DNA of 6,990 bases, taken from JBAZKK01 sp964456925 (GTDB taxonomy: Bacteria > Omnitrophota > Gorgyraeia > Gygaellales > Profunditerraquicolaceae). Positions 6,475 to 6,990 of this stretch are shown here, one piece after another. The stretch covers positions 1 to 6,990 of the forward strand of contig CAYWCX010000035.1 of the NCBI GenBank assembly GCA_964456925.1, written 5' to 3'. A program made the position numbers and the translations under genes. Under the pieces are notes generated by a model. It made no database searches. It was not told the DNA's origin and saw nothing but the letters and a program-made list of their open reading frames with translations. Each line of letters starts with the position of its first letter. Within the stretch, counting starts at the first letter, position 1.

Positions 6475-6990
6475 TGTGCGTGATTTTTAATGCGATGCGC
6501 AGCACCAGAATCTTTATATCCTTATTATCGTCGGTGTCGAGCTGCTGTAGTTTTACGGCGTCCTTTTCAGTAGTAACAATGGTCTGCAGGCCTTTGGCGC
6601 GACTGGCGCTTATTATCCTGTCAATATCCTGCCTGCTGTAATAATGGTGGTCGGGAAACCTTAAAGTCAAGCCCGTTTCTGCCCCGAGGCTCAAGATTAA
6701 ATTCTCAAAGGAATCCGGGTCGGCAATCCCGGAAAATAACGCGAGGGCCTTGCCTTTAAGTATTTCGGGGCTTAAAAGTTCTTTTCCATCGCCGAGTTCA
6801 TAACATCCCAGCGGCTGGTGTTCGGCTTCCACTACCAGCGCCGCGGGATTAATCCGCAGGAGATAATCTTTGATATCCTGATAATCGGGATTAAGGTTGG
6901 TCTTGGTCAAGACCAATGCGTCCGCGCGCCGCAATGAAGAAAGCGGTTCGCGCAGGATACCGCGCGGCAGCATATTACGGTTGCCGAACG
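6428..6990 (-). CDS. lpxK: Tetraacyldisaccharide 4'-kinase LpxK (5' part cut by window edge)
   Basis: The C-terminal 186 residues of LpxK, the membrane-associated kinase that phosphorylates the 4' position of the tetraacylated lipid A disaccharide to give lipid IVA. The frame is open to the window edge, so the Met at 6973 is internal. The visible part begins FGNRNMLPRGILREPLSSL, matching the FGNG..LPAGPLREP block of LpxK. It continues with RRADALVLTK, GIADPDSFE (visible residues 87-95), FPDHHYYS (111-118) and TTEKDAVK (139-146), all conserved C-terminal LpxK blocks. The N-terminal Walker A region lies outside the window. The stop is TAG, 47 bases inside the acyltransferase fusion gene. Adjacency to an LpxL-type gene supports a lipid A operon. 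Identification is confident despite truncation. Confidence 0.95.
   Translation of the reverse strand, partial: FGNRNMLPRGILREPLSSLRRADALVLTKTNLNPDYQDIKDYLLRINPAALVVEAEHQPLGCYELGDGKELLSPEILKGKALALFSGIADPDSFENLILSLGAETGLTLRFPDHHYYSRQDIDRIISASRAKGLQTIVTTEKDAVKLQQLDTDDNKDIKILVLRIALKITHNEERFLDRLLGLYRS

Noticed and set aside
6428..6973. lpxK starting at the ATG at 6973 as a complete short gene
   Set aside because: The frame stays open to the window edge, and the residues before this Met (FGNRN) match the conserved LpxK block, so the Met is internal and the gene is cut by the edge.

Overview
The window is a stretch of one minus-strand operon for building the lipid A and core part of lipopolysaccharide. 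Every real gene reads from high to low coordinates, no intergenic gap is longer than 5 bases, and both ends of the window cut through a gene. I see no promoter, terminator, RNA gene, mobile element or CRISPR array. An lpxK gene together with an LpxL-type acyltransferase means a Gram-negative (diderm) bacterium that makes lipid A. GC content looks moderate, around half by eye. The multi-domain fusions and divergent family members would fit an uncultivated diderm lineage such as Candidatus Omnitrophota. That placement is a guess from style, not something the sequence proves.

In transcription order the layout is as follows. (1) 6990-6428: the C-terminal half of LpxK, the lipid A 4'-kinase. (2) 6474-4531: a fusion of an LpxL-like lipid A late acyltransferase to an ELM1/DUF1022 putative glycosyltransferase. 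(3) 4528-2438: a fusion of a GT4 glycosyltransferase to a GT9 heptosyltransferase. (4) 2441-1362: a stand-alone GT4 glycosyltransferase that is a paralogue of the N-terminal half of gene 3. (5) 1380-577: a membrane-anchored NodB/CE4 polysaccharide deacetylase homologue with altered metal-site motifs. (6) 571-1: the N-terminal half of a WaaF-like GT9 heptosyltransferase.

The genes read as an assembly line. LpxK phosphorylates the lipid A disaccharide, the LpxL domain adds a secondary acyl chain, and the ELM1, GT4 and GT9 modules probably add core sugars on the cytoplasmic face of the inner membrane. The deacetylase homologue, anchored by one N-terminal helix, would act on, or have evolved from an enzyme acting on, an N-acetylated sugar outside the cytoplasm. 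Junctions are tight: a 47-base overlap, a 2-base gap, an ATGA overlap, a 19-base overlap and a 5-base gap, which implies co-transcription and probable translational coupling. The most unusual items are the two consecutive two-enzyme fusions, above all LpxL-ELM1, and the degenerate deacetylase motifs.
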